Shown: positions 8,902 to 16,724 of the stretch, one piece after another
Position numbering within the stretch: the stretch's first letter is position 1
Layout of the letters: every line of letters starts with the position of its first letter
Assembly: GCA_019638615.1 (NCBI GenBank)
Contig: JAHBTL010000008.1
Coordinates: 1-64,000 of the forward strand
From: Chitinophagaceae bacterium
Lineage (GTDB): Bacteria; Bacteroidota; Bacteroidia; Chitinophagales; Chitinophagaceae
Length of the DNA stretch: 64,000 bases
Direction of reading: 5' to 3'
Translations under genes and position numbers: made by a program
Notes under the pieces: model-generated
Database searches by the model: none
Seen by the model: the letters and a program-made list of their open reading frames with translations, nothing else
What the model was told of the DNA's origin: nothing

Positions 8902-9533
8902 TTTCACGCGGCGAACACAACGGAGCAGCGACGCAGCGCTTTATAATTTATTTGCTATTCTGTGTATGCCATCTTTCAATAATACCACATTAAAATTGAT
9001 CAGTAAGCCAAGCTTTAAATCCGATAGTTTTAAATAGGTTAATACCTGTTTAAAATGAATATTAGCTAAAGCTTCTATACTTTTAATTTCAACAATTACC
9101 TTATTGTCAATGATCACATCTGACCTAAATCCTACTTCCAACTTTATTTCTTCATGAACAAGCGGAATTGCCTGCTGCCTTGTGAAGAAAACTTCTCTCT
9201 TGCTTAATTCATAGCAAAAAATCTCTTCATATACACTTTCAAAAAGACCCGGCCCATATTTTCTATGAATGCCGAATGCTATATCAAGCGCTAAGGTAGC
9301 AACTTCGTTTTCGATCATAAGCTAGCTTTTTATTTCTCGCAGCGCCTACAACGAAAGTGCGACGCAACGTTTTAATTATTAATGCTCTCGTTTTCCCGCC
9401 GCCCCTCTGTGTCGCCGCGTGAAATTTATTCTTTTCTCGCAGTGCACACAACGAAAATGCGACGCAACGTTTTAATCATTTAATCCTCTATTGCTTCGTT
9501 TTTCCCGCCGCCCCTCTGTGTCGCCGCGTGAAA
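8902..9533. mobile_element. Repeat-bounded GxxExxY cassette inserted between nuoF and nuoG
   Basis: The cassette fills almost the whole nuoF-nuoG gap. Its left end (8902-8913, TTTCACGCGGCG) is an exact inverted copy of 9413-9424 (CGCCGCGTGAAA) and again of 9522-9533. Behind the GxxExxY gene the terminal unit is duplicated in tandem: 9333-9424 and 9433-9533 share the segments TTTCTCGCAG, GCGACGCAACGTTTTAAT and CCCGCCGCCCCTCTGTGTCG, and the inner part of the left end (GCGACGCAGCGCTTTATAAT) is related to the same units. No transposase is encoded. Similar repeats around GxxExxY genes are, to my recollection, seen in other genomes; mobility here is inferred from structure. Confidence 0.65.
8941..9318 (-). 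CDS. GxxExxY protein, PD-(D/E)XK nuclease-like
   Basis: This 125-residue protein belongs to the GxxExxY family. The name-giving motif is present at about residues 24-30 (GLFESVY). A nuclease-like signature follows: Arg65, Asp67, then VEIKS with Glu77 and Lys79, the order expected of a PD-(D/E)XK active site. Enzyme activity in this family is not established, so nuclease function is inferred. The gene is cotranscribed with nuo genes only by position. Its stop codon touches one repeat and its start lies 15 bp from the next, so the gene and repeats appear to form one unit. Confidence 0.9.
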   Translation of the reverse strand: MIENEVATLALDIAFGIHRKYGPGLFESVYEEIFCYELSKREVFFTRQQAIPLVHEEIKLEVGFRSDVIIDNKVIVEIKSIEALANIHFKQVLTYLKLSDLKLGLLINFNVVLLKDGIHRIANKL

Positions 9534-9542
9534 CTCCCCCAC

Positions 9543-10892
9543 CTATGCCACTACTTCCCTCGCATCTGCATAATGCGCCAGTCCATAATTCCTGCGTAAG
9601 CATTCTTCAGGATTCAACACATGCCATTCAAATTCATCGCGGAAATGACGAATGGCTGCCGCCACCGGCCATGCCGCCGCATCACCTAAGGGGCAAATTG
9701 TATTTCCTTCGATCTTACGCTGTATGTCCCACAACAGGTCTATATCGCTCATTTTGCCTTTGCCGGAATCTATATTTTTCAGGATCTTTTCCATCCAGCC
9801 GGTTCCTTCACGGCAGGGACTGCACTGTCCACAGCTTTCATGACGGTAAAACCTAGCCAAAGTATAAGTATTCCTCACCACGCACTGGTCTTCGTCATAC
9901 ACAATAAAACCACCGCTCCCCATCATGCTACCCGTTGCAAAACCGCCATCGCTTAAGCTTTCATAGTTCATATACCTGGTTTCACCTTTGGCAGTTTTCA
10001 GCAAAAGATTAGCCGGTAATATAGGCACGGATGAACCACCGGGTATGCAGGCTTTTAACCTTTTACCATTGGCAATGCCTCCGCAATATTCATCACTGTA
10101 AATAAATTCTTCCACGCTGATGGTCATATCAATTTCATACACACCGGGTTTATTGATATTGCCGCAGGCGGAGATCAGTTTTGTACCGGTTGAGCGGCCT
10201 ACGCCGATCTTCGCGTATTCTTCTCCTCCCAGATTTATAATTGGCACCACTGCAGAAAGGGTTTCTACATTGTTTACCACCGTTGGCCGATCCCATACGC
10301 CTTTTACCGCTGGGAACGGGGGCTTGATACGCGGGTTGCCCCTTTTACCTTCCAGCGATTCGATCAATGCTGTTTCTTCTCCGCAGATATAGGCGCCTGC
10401 GCCACGCTGTACATATATTTCGCAATCAAAGCCGGAGCCTAAAATGTTTTTACCAAGAAAACCATGCGCTTTTGCTTCAACGATCGCCTGTTCCAGTATA
10501 TCGGGTATCCACGCATACTCACCACGGATATAAATGTACGTGGCATTGCTGCCCAGCGCAAAGGAGCTGATGATCAACCCTTCGATCAACAGGTGCGGAA
10601 TAAATTCCATCAGGTAGCGATCCTTAAACGTTCCGGGCTCGCTTTCATCCGCATTACAAACCAAATGGCGGGGAATGCCTTCAGGCTTCGCAATAAAGCT
10701 CCACTTCATACCGGTAGGGAAACCGGCGCCGCCACGTCCGCGCAAGCCGCTTTTTTTCACTTCTTCAACGATCGCTTCTGGCGTCATCTTCAAAGCCTTT
10801 TCCACGGCAGCATACCCACCCTGTTTCCGGTATGTATCGTAATAACGGATACCTTCTACATGTGCATCTTTTAATAATAATTTTACTCTCAT
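9543..10892 (-). CDS. nuoF: NADH-quinone oxidoreductase subunit F, NADH/FMN-binding
   Basis: This is the NADH dehydrogenase subunit that binds NADH, FMN and cluster N3. It has 449 residues. GRGGAGFPTGMKW at about 52-64 is the FMN/NADH Gly-rich loop; GAGAYICGEETALIESLEG at about 165-183 is the second conserved nucleotide-binding stretch; Cys 354, 357, 360 and 400 bind the [4Fe-4S] cluster. The start is an ATG. It follows a non-nuo gene upstream and is followed by the GxxExxY cassette, so both of its neighbours differ from standard nuo order. Confidence 0.97.
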   Translation of the reverse strand: MRVKLLLKDAHVEGIRYYDTYRKQGGYAAVEKALKMTPEAIVEEVKKSGLRGRGGAGFPTGMKWSFIAKPEGIPRHLVCNADESEPGTFKDRYLMEFIPHLLIEGLIISSFALGSNATYIYIRGEYAWIPDILEQAIVEAKAHGFLGKNILGSGFDCEIYVQRGAGAYICGEETALIESLEGKRGNPRIKPPFPAVKGVWDRPTVVNNVETLSAVVPIINLGGEEYAKIGVGRSTGTKLISACGNINKPGVYEIDMTISVEEFIYSDEYCGGIANGKRLKACIPGGSSVPILPANLLLKTAKGETRYMNYESLSDGGFATGSMMGSGGFIVYDEDQCVVRNTYTLARFYRHESCGQCSPCREGTGWMEKILKNIDSGKGKMSDIDLLWDIQRKIEGNTICPLGDAAAWPVAAAIRHFRDEFEWHVLNPEECLRRNYGLAHYADAREVVA

Positions 10893-10927
10893 ATTTTGAT
10901 CAGCGACGTTATTATCAATCGCTTATT

Positions 10928-11368
10928 TTATTTTGGCTGCTCCGGCAATCTGGTAGCCTGCCTGGCTGCCAGTTGCCACTTACCATGTTTATTTTTTACC
11001 CAAAGCTGCAATACGTGCAGCGTTATCTTAAATTCCTTACCGGCATTCAATCCTTCCGCTATTCCTGTATATCTTACCGTTGCCCAATCTTTGCCCATAC
11101 CGGCAACATAAAAATTATTCCTTTCTATCTTACCATAAGCAAGCTTACCGCTCTTACAATCATCCATAATTTCCTGCCGGGTTTGTACCCAGCCGGTAGA
11201 GTGTCCAAAATTTACATCATTGTATAACAATGCATCGATATCCTGGTAATGCTTTGCTATCAATGCATTTTCCAGTCTTACAACACTTTCCTTTACGATC
11301 ATACTATCTGCCTGCGCATATACAACCGGACTTACAAAGAACAATATTATGGCAAAAACAATACGCAC
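10928..11368 (-). CDS. Secreted NTF2-like (DUF4440-type) protein inside the nuo operon
   Basis: A 146-residue protein with a signal peptide (hydrophobic residues 3-17, likely cleavage after VYAQA). The rest resembles the NTF2-like/DUF4440 fold: an N-terminal helix pair with a YQDIDALLYNDVNFGHSTG stretch, then strands ending in LHVLQLWVKNKHGKWQLAARQAT. These domains are usually small-molecule-binding or stress-related; no catalytic residues can be assigned. It starts 5 bp after the nuoE stop and lies 35 bp before nuoF, so it is almost certainly cotranscribed. An exported protein is unexpected between two cytoplasmic complex I subunits. Confidence 0.8.
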   Translation of the reverse strand: MRIVFAIILFFVSPVVYAQADSMIVKESVVRLENALIAKHYQDIDALLYNDVNFGHSTGWVQTRQEIMDDCKSGKLAYGKIERNNFYVAGMGKDWATVRYTGIAEGLNAGKEFKITLHVLQLWVKNKHGKWQLAARQATRLPEQPK

Positions 11369-11373
11369 TTTAT

Positions 11374-11868
11374 TTAGTTATTTACCGCTGCATTTTTCCT
11401 GCACTCCTCTATAATGGCATCTACTTTTTCTTTGGTCAGATGTTCTTTATAGAATTTTCCCATCTGCATCATAGGCGCATAGCCACATGCTCCAAGGCAT
11501 TCTACCGTTTTCAGCGTGAACAATCCATCGCCGGTAGTCTGGCCGGGTTTGATACCCAGCTTTTCGCCTATATATGCCACAATATCATCGCTGCCTTTGA
11601 TCATGCAAGGGCCCGTTTGGCAAACTTCAAACATATATTTGCCTACCGGTTTTAGATTGTACATAGAATAAAAAGTAGCTACCTCATATACCTCAATCGG
11701 TTCAATTTTTAAAAGCGATGCCACATAGTCCATCGTTTCGGCGCTCAGCCAGCCAAACTGCTCCTGCGCCAGGTGCAATACCGGCAGTAACGCGCTCTTC
11801 TGCTTTCCTTCGGGATAGCGGGCGATGATCTCGTCTACCTTTTTCAATTTATCTTGAGAAAATTCCAT
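11374..11868 (-). CDS. nuoE: NADH-quinone oxidoreductase subunit E
   Basis: This thioredoxin-like subunit carries the [2Fe-2S] cluster N1a next to NuoF. Counting from the ATG at 11868 it has 164 residues, with the four ligands at Cys 83, 88, 124 and 128 (CQTGPC and CLGAC). An in-frame TTG at 11874 would add two residues but lies within an octamer repeat and is unlikely. The ATG itself is formed where the last repeat unit ends. The protein is otherwise ordinary in length and order. Confidence 0.96.
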   Translation of the reverse strand: MEFSQDKLKKVDEIIARYPEGKQKSALLPVLHLAQEQFGWLSAETMDYVASLLKIEPIEVYEVATFYSMYNLKPVGKYMFEVCQTGPCMIKGSDDIVAYIGEKLGIKPGQTTGDGLFTLKTVECLGACGYAPMMQMGKFYKEHLTKEKVDAIIEECRKNAAVNN

Positions 11869-11892
11869 TTTCAAATTTTCAAATTTTCAAAT
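11867..11892. repeat. Octamer tandem repeat touching the nuoE start codon
   Basis: Three exact ATTTTCAA units plus two bases occupy the nuoD-nuoE gap. On the coding strand the run is TTGAAAAT repeated, and the last AT joins a G to make the nuoE ATG. A change in copy number would alter the leader but not the reading frame. Confidence 0.85.
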
Positions 11893-11896
11893 CGGA

Positions 11897-13144
11897 CTAT
11901 GCATCCATTTCTCCTGCTATCAAATTTAAGCTACTCATTACTACTACAGCGTCTGCAAGCATCGCATTTTTTACCATTTCAGGGTAAGCCTGGTAATAAA
12001 TAAAACAGGGCCGCCTGAAATGCAAACGGTAGGGTGAACGCCCTCCATCGCTGATCAGGTAAAACCCCAGCTCACCATTGCCCCCTTCCACGCTGTGCCA
12101 TACTTCACCCGTCGGAATTTCTGTTTCTCCCATTATTATTTTGAAATGCCAGATCAGGGCCTCCATTTTCGTATATACATCCTGTTTGGGAGGAAGATAG
12201 TATTCCGGCACATTGGCGTGATATACTTCCGCTTCCTCTCCTTTAAACTCCTGTATTTTTTGATATGCCTGACGGATAATACTTAGTGATTCCCACATTT
12301 CCTGGTTGCGCACCAGCCAGCGATCGTACACATCGCCGGTGGTTCCTACCGGAACATTAAACTCAAAATCCTGGTAGCTGCAATAGGGCGTATGTACACG
12401 CACATCATAATCAACACCGGTTGCCCGGAGGTTGGGACCGGTAAAGCCATAATTGAGCGCTCTTTCTGCGCTGATAGGGCCTGCTCCTACCGTTCTGTCT
12501 ACAAATATCCTGTTGCGTTGCAACAGGTTCTCAAACTCCCGCAATGCGTCCGGGAACTCTTTCAGGAACTTTTCCAGCTTTTGCCAGGCGGTAGCATTGA
12601 AATTCCTTTCAAAACCGCCAATCCGGCCTATATTGGTAGTGAGCCGCGATCCACAAATCTCTTCATAAATTTCGTATACCAGCTCGCGGTATTGCATTAC
12701 ATATAAAAATACCGACAAAGCTCCTGTATCCACCCCAATTACAGAATTACAGATCACATGATCCGTGATCCTGGACAATTCCATAATAATAACCCGCAGG
12801 TAGTCTACACGCTTGGGTGTTTGTACACCCAGTAACTTTTCGCAGGTCATATGCCAGCCCATATTATTGATGGGCGCCGAGCAATAGTTTAGCCTGTCGG
12901 TCAGGGGTGTGATCTGGTAGAGGGGGCGTCTTTCAGCAATTTTTTCAAATGCCCTGTGTATATATCCTACCGTAGGTTCAGCAGATACGATCCTTTCCCC
13001 GTCAACTTCAAGAATGTTCTGGAAAACACCGTGCGTTGCCGGGTGAGTAGGCCCCAGGTTGAGCGTAGTGGTCTGCTTTTCAATAGAGCCATCCGGAAGC
13101 TTGATATTGTGTTCCCTGGTATGTTGTAAAATTTCTTCTGTCAT
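11897..13144 (-). CDS. nuoD: NADH-quinone oxidoreductase subunit D
   Basis: This 49-kDa-type subunit, related to the hydrogenase large subunit, forms the quinone-binding pocket with NuoB. Its 415 residues include LNLGPTHPATHGVFQN at about 28-43, whose His residues line the quinone site, RGERP-type early loops (AEPTVGYIHRAFEKIAERR) and the C-terminal GGRSPYRLHFRRPCF segment. It is separate from NuoC here, not fused as in enterobacteria. It lies 11 bp after nuoC. Confidence 0.97.
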   Translation of the reverse strand: MTEEILQHTREHNIKLPDGSIEKQTTTLNLGPTHPATHGVFQNILEVDGERIVSAEPTVGYIHRAFEKIAERRPLYQITPLTDRLNYCSAPINNMGWHMTCEKLLGVQTPKRVDYLRVIIMELSRITDHVICNSVIGVDTGALSVFLYVMQYRELVYEIYEEICGSRLTTNIGRIGGFERNFNATAWQKLEKFLKEFPDALREFENLLQRNRIFVDRTVGAGPISAERALNYGFTGPNLRATGVDYDVRVHTPYCSYQDFEFNVPVGTTGDVYDRWLVRNQEMWESLSIIRQAYQKIQEFKGEEAEVYHANVPEYYLPPKQDVYTKMEALIWHFKIIMGETEIPTGEVWHSVEGGNGELGFYLISDGGRSPYRLHFRRPCFIYYQAYPEMVKNAMLADAVVVMSSLNLIAGEMDA

Positions 13145-13155
13145 TGTATCAGGCT

Positions 13156-13671
13156 TTAAAAAGTTCCTCCTCTTCCGAACATTTCGTCGTCCTTGTCTAC
13201 CCGTGTCTGGTCTTCCATCGGGTATTCCTTACGCATCGGAAAGTAGTCCATTTCATCTACATTCAATATGCGTTTCAGGTTAGGATGTCCAATAAAGTTC
13301 ACCCCAAAGAAATCGTATGTTTCCCGCTCCATCCAGTTGGCGCAGGCGTACAACTGCGTGGCTGTAAAAACATCGGGTGTTTCAATACTGGTAAATATTT
13401 TAAATCGTAACCGCACGTTATTGGTAAAGCTGTGCAGGTGGTATACAACAGCCAGTTCCCTTCCTTTGTCATCAGGATAGTGTACCGCCTGCAGGTCCGT
13501 TAAAAAACGGAACTGGAGCTCTTCATCATCAAACAGGAACTGCAATGTTTTAAGGTTCATTTCTTTGGGAACCTCAAAAGTGAGCATGCCGTAGGGCTCA
13601 GTAAATCCCGTAACCTGCTCGCCAAATTTTTCCGCTAAACGCTGCCTGATATAATCGTTGGTTAATGCCAT
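13156..13671 (-). CDS. nuoC: NADH-quinone oxidoreductase subunit C
   Basis: This 30-kDa-type hydrophilic subunit supports NuoD in the connecting arm. At 171 residues it has the family's ending, with ERETYDFFGVNFIGHPNLKR at about 129-148 followed by a Tyr-Pro-Met-Arg-Lys-like tail. It lacks redox cofactors. The start is an ATG 31 bp after the nuoB stop. Confidence 0.95.
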   Translation of the reverse strand: MALTNDYIRQRLAEKFGEQVTGFTEPYGMLTFEVPKEMNLKTLQFLFDDEELQFRFLTDLQAVHYPDDKGRELAVVYHLHSFTNNVRLRFKIFTSIETPDVFTATQLYACANWMERETYDFFGVNFIGHPNLKRILNVDEMDYFPMRKEYPMEDQTRVDKDDEMFGRGGTF

Positions 13672-13702
13672 GTATATTGTACTGTTGACCTTACTGTTTT
13701 AT

Positions 13703-14293
13703 TTACTGAATGCCGTAGCTCAGCATTAATTGCTTGTACTGTTCGCCGTTCCTTCGCCTGATGCTTTCCTTACCCACCAGCCCCTGCACCGCCAATATAC
13801 CGTCCAGTATTGCCTCGGGCCTGGGCGGGCAACCGGGCACATACACGTCAACGGGAATGATCTGGTCTATACCCTGCAGCACGGAATAGCTATCGAAAAT
13901 GCCGCCGCTGGACGCACAGGCTCCTACCGCCACTACCCACCGGGGTTCGGACATTTGTATATAAACCTGGCGCAATACCGGCCCCATTTTTTTTGCTATG
14001 GTACCCATTACCAACAGCATATCGCACTGGCGGGGTGTAAAGCCCATTCTTTCCGAGCCAAACCTGCCCAGGTCGTAATGCGCCCCCATTGTAGCCATAA
14101 ATTCAATTCCGCAGCAGGACGTGGCAAAAGGAAGCGGCCATAAAGAGTTTTTACGGGCAAGACCTACTACCTCGCTCAGCTTCGTTGTAAAAAAACCGTC
14201 CCCCGTATAACCATCGGGGGCATTTGCCATGCTGATATGCCCTTGATGATCTCTTGGTTTGGGACTTGAATTAAACCGAACCGGACGTGCCAT
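13703..14293 (-). CDS. nuoB: NADH-quinone oxidoreductase subunit B
   Basis: This subunit holds cluster N2, the last iron-sulfur centre before quinone. The 196-residue protein has the tandem Cys pair (Cys 60 and 61 in ATSCCGIEF) plus Cys 126 (GACASSGGIFDSY) and Cys 155 (VPGCPPRPE), the full ligand set. Its N-terminal 35 residues are a basic, glycine-containing extension. The gap to nuoA is 84 bp, and the ATG is unambiguous. Confidence 0.97.
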   Translation of the reverse strand: MARPVRFNSSPKPRDHQGHISMANAPDGYTGDGFFTTKLSEVVGLARKNSLWPLPFATSCCGIEFMATMGAHYDLGRFGSERMGFTPRQCDMLLVMGTIAKKMGPVLRQVYIQMSEPRWVVAVGACASSGGIFDSYSVLQGIDQIIPVDVYVPGCPPRPEAILDGILAVQGLVGKESIRRRNGEQYKQLMLSYGIQ

Positions 14294-14377
14294 AATTTAC
14301 GTTTTAAATTTACAATTGAAATCTTTCCCTACATCAGCAGCTGTTTCCCCTTTCAATTGCGCAATAAAAGGAAGATA

Positions 14378-14794
14378 TTAGTCTTCCCAGTTAAGGGCTC
14401 CTTTTTTAAGAATATAATAAAATCCCGCAATAAAGAAGCCAACAAAAGCCAATACTGCCAAAAAACCCTCCCAACCCAGGTGCCTGAAATTTACGGCATA
14501 GGGGTAAAAGAAGATCACTTCTACATCAAATAATACAAACAATATGGCTACTAAAAAATATTTTACTGCAAGTGGCTGACGGGCATTACCGCTTATTTCT
14601 ATCCCGCTTTCAAAGTTCTCGAGCTTTTCGGCGGTATGCCTTTTGGGTCCTAACCAATGGGTTAATGCCATCATAACGACCACAAATCCTATGGCAAAAA
14701 GCAACTGGATGGCGATGGGAAGGTAATTAAACGAGCTATTCACGTCTGTAGAAGTAGGAACCGGTTGGGACTGTAATAAGTAGTACTTAATCAT
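14378..14794 (-). CDS. nuoA: NADH-quinone oxidoreductase subunit A
   Basis: This small membrane subunit has three helices and 138 residues. The conserved loop around ENFESGIEISGNARQPLAVKYF at about 59-80 and the acidic helix segment LFDVEVIFFYPYAV at about 87-100 are typical. It is the first gene of the operon, preceded by a well-formed promoter about 95 bp upstream. The start is an ATG; an N-terminal stretch of about 20 residues before the first helix is not conserved in the family. Confidence 0.95.
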   Translation of the reverse strand: MIKYYLLQSQPVPTSTDVNSSFNYLPIAIQLLFAIGFVVVMMALTHWLGPKRHTAEKLENFESGIEISGNARQPLAVKYFLVAILFVLFDVEVIFFYPYAVNFRHLGWEGFLAVLAFVGFFIAGFYYILKKGALNWED

Positions 14795-14886
14795 CTCGTC
14801 TCAAGATTTACTTTAACAGTAAACGGAATATGAGTTTAATAATTGCAAGATCCGTTTGCTGAGTATTGCAGAATAAAATCCAAAAG

Positions 14887-14916
14887 CAAAAATACGGTAG
14901 GCCTGTTTAAAAACAA
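14887..14916 (-). promoter_or_regulatory. Bacteroidota-type promoter for the nuo operon
   Basis: On the minus strand TTG (14916-14914) is followed by exactly 19 nt and then TATTTTTG (14894-14887), a perfect match to the Bacteroidota housekeeping consensus TTG-N19-TAnnTTTG. Transcription should start near 14880, giving a nuoA leader of about 85 nt. The upstream terminator of the TPR gene ends just before it, so the operon probably has its own transcription start. Confidence 0.7.
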
Positions 14917-14930
14917 TTATTTAATGAAAT

Positions 14931-14968
14931 TAAAAACCCCGAAATCGGTTTAGATTTCAGGGTTTTTA
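14931..14968 (-). terminator. Rho-independent terminator after the TPR gene
   Basis: A 15-bp stem with one mismatch (C14940 against A14959) closes a 6-nt loop, and the minus-strand side ends in a T-run. It lies 17 bp beyond the TPR stop codon and just upstream of the nuo promoter. Its symmetry means it could work in both directions. Confidence 0.85.
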
Positions 14969-14985
14969 AATCTGATGAAAATTTC

Positions 14986-16677
14986 TTATTTATTGGCTGG
15001 TTTTGCCGCTCCGCCACTTTTGTTTGCGTTGCCCGATTTGGGCGCGGGTCTTTCCTTGGCTTTTTTAAGAATGGTAAGGTTATTCTGAGCGTCCACATTA
15101 CTAGGATCAAGCTCTACTATTTTTTCAAGGTATTCAATAGCGGGATCATACTCCTTTAAAGTGTTGGCACTGTAACCGGCCATAAAGCCATAAGCCAACA
15201 ACAACGATTGCTTATATTTTGCTTTATCTGCCTCGGCAAGAGAAATAAACTTAGTCGCATCTTCTACCGGCTCCGCAGATGGTTGGCCGGAAGTAATACC
15301 AGCAGTATCTGCACTCCATTTTGTGCGGAATGCCAGATAATAGCCCTGAAGATCATCAGGATATTTCGTTTTATACAAAGTAGCTACGCTATCGGCAGTG
15401 GTGTATTTGTCGGCTGCAAAGTTTTCCCATCCTGCATAATACAAATCTATTTTTCCATAGTTAGGTTTGTAAGTTAAAATCCTGGTAAGCCAATCTGCTG
15501 AGTGGGCATAATCTTTTATCTTTTTATACATGTTAGAGGCTGCAGTGGCATACTGTACACGGTTAGCGGTTACGGTATCCATTTCGATTACTTTATTGAA
15601 GTATTCTTCCGCCTGTGCTACTTTATCGGGGAACTTGGAAGAAATTTCCGCCATCTTTACATAGTTATCGGGTAAAACTTCTTCAGGTTTGGCCTTTGCC
15701 AGAAAGGTTTCCAGGTTCTGCAGGGCATTTACAGAATCGCCGAGCTTATCGTAAGCATAAGCTTTAACACGATACAGCTTGGAATCTGCCTTTTCGCCTT
15801 CAGATTTTAATTTTTCATCGGCTTTTGCAATGGCGCCATTAAAATCGCCCGATGCATATACCAAACTGATCTCTTCTGCTTCTACTGAAGGAGTAAAATC
15901 AGTATTGGATTTATATTTTGCAAAAAAGTCCCTGGCTTTGTTTACATCCCTAGAATACCAGTATCTGTACAATTCATAATAAGCAGGAGCATAAGCAGGA
16001 TCCAGTTCCACCGCTTCGTTGAAGTTTTTCAGGAATATAGATGACTGGTCATCGCCCTGTGTAACATATACCTTACCCACCTTGTATTTTGCTTCCGCAT
16101 ATTTGGGGTCGAGCGTAAGTGCTTCGTTATACGAAGTAACGGCACCTCCGCCATCAGCCAGTTTGCGGTAAGCATCGCCCATATTGATGTAGACAGAAGG
16201 CTCCTTAAACCTTTTTACCTGGGTAGCAGCCTTAAGCTTTTCAATGGCATACTTGGCATCGCCTGCAGGCGCATCGGCATTAGCCCGTCCCACCGCATTA
16301 AAAATACCAACATCCTTACCTTTGGTAATACTGATCGCCGTTTCAAAACGTTGGCGCGCATCGTTTGCTTTATTTTCCAGCAGTTCAACATGCCCCATAG
16401 CTACCAGCAATAAGGGGTCGCTGCCTTTTGCCTGTAAAGCTTTTTGATAAACGGCTTTAGCGCCGTCTACATCCCCCTGCTCAATCAATGCCTGACCTAA
16501 CCAATAAACGGCTTCCACATCATCGGGCTTGGAGGCTACCACCTTTTCAAGCGTTTCTTTCGCACTCTTGTACTTTTCATAATAGAAAAGTTTCTTCCCT
16601 TCATCTACTGACTGCGCAAAAGCAACATTGCACATTAACACTGCCGCTACTGTAAATCTGATTGTTTGCTTCATCAT
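14986..16677 (-). CDS. Tetratricopeptide-repeat protein, exported
   Basis: The 563-residue protein has a signal peptide (hydrophobic up to about residue 20, ending NVAFAQS) and is built of TPR units from about residue 25 to 530; examples are the YWLGQALIEQGDVDGAKAVYQKAL stretch near 57-80 and EYDPAIEYLEKIVELDPSN near 508-526. The tail is Pro/Lys/Asn-rich. TPR arrays act as protein-protein scaffolds; this one would act in the periplasm. It is 47 bp downstream of a PstS-like lipoprotein. In other Bacteroidota this pair often follows ExbB/ExbD/TonB genes, which are absent here. The specific function is unknown. Confidence 0.85.
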   Translation of the reverse strand: MMKQTIRFTVAAVLMCNVAFAQSVDEGKKLFYYEKYKSAKETLEKVVASKPDDVEAVYWLGQALIEQGDVDGAKAVYQKALQAKGSDPLLLVAMGHVELLENKANDARQRFETAISITKGKDVGIFNAVGRANADAPAGDAKYAIEKLKAATQVKRFKEPSVYINMGDAYRKLADGGGAVTSYNEALTLDPKYAEAKYKVGKVYVTQGDDQSSIFLKNFNEAVELDPAYAPAYYELYRYWYSRDVNKARDFFAKYKSNTDFTPSVEAEEISLVYASGDFNGAIAKADEKLKSEGEKADSKLYRVKAYAYDKLGDSVNALQNLETFLAKAKPEEVLPDNYVKMAEISSKFPDKVAQAEEYFNKVIEMDTVTANRVQYATAASNMYKKIKDYAHSADWLTRILTYKPNYGKIDLYYAGWENFAADKYTTADSVATLYKTKYPDDLQGYYLAFRTKWSADTAGITSGQPSAEPVEDATKFISLAEADKAKYKQSLLLAYGFMAGYSANTLKEYDPAIEYLEKIVELDPSNVDAQNNLTILKKAKERPAPKSGNANKSGGAAKPANK

Positions 16678-16724
16678 TTTAAATTTTGAGATTTTGGTTT
16701 TGGTATTTGATAAATATATTAAAA

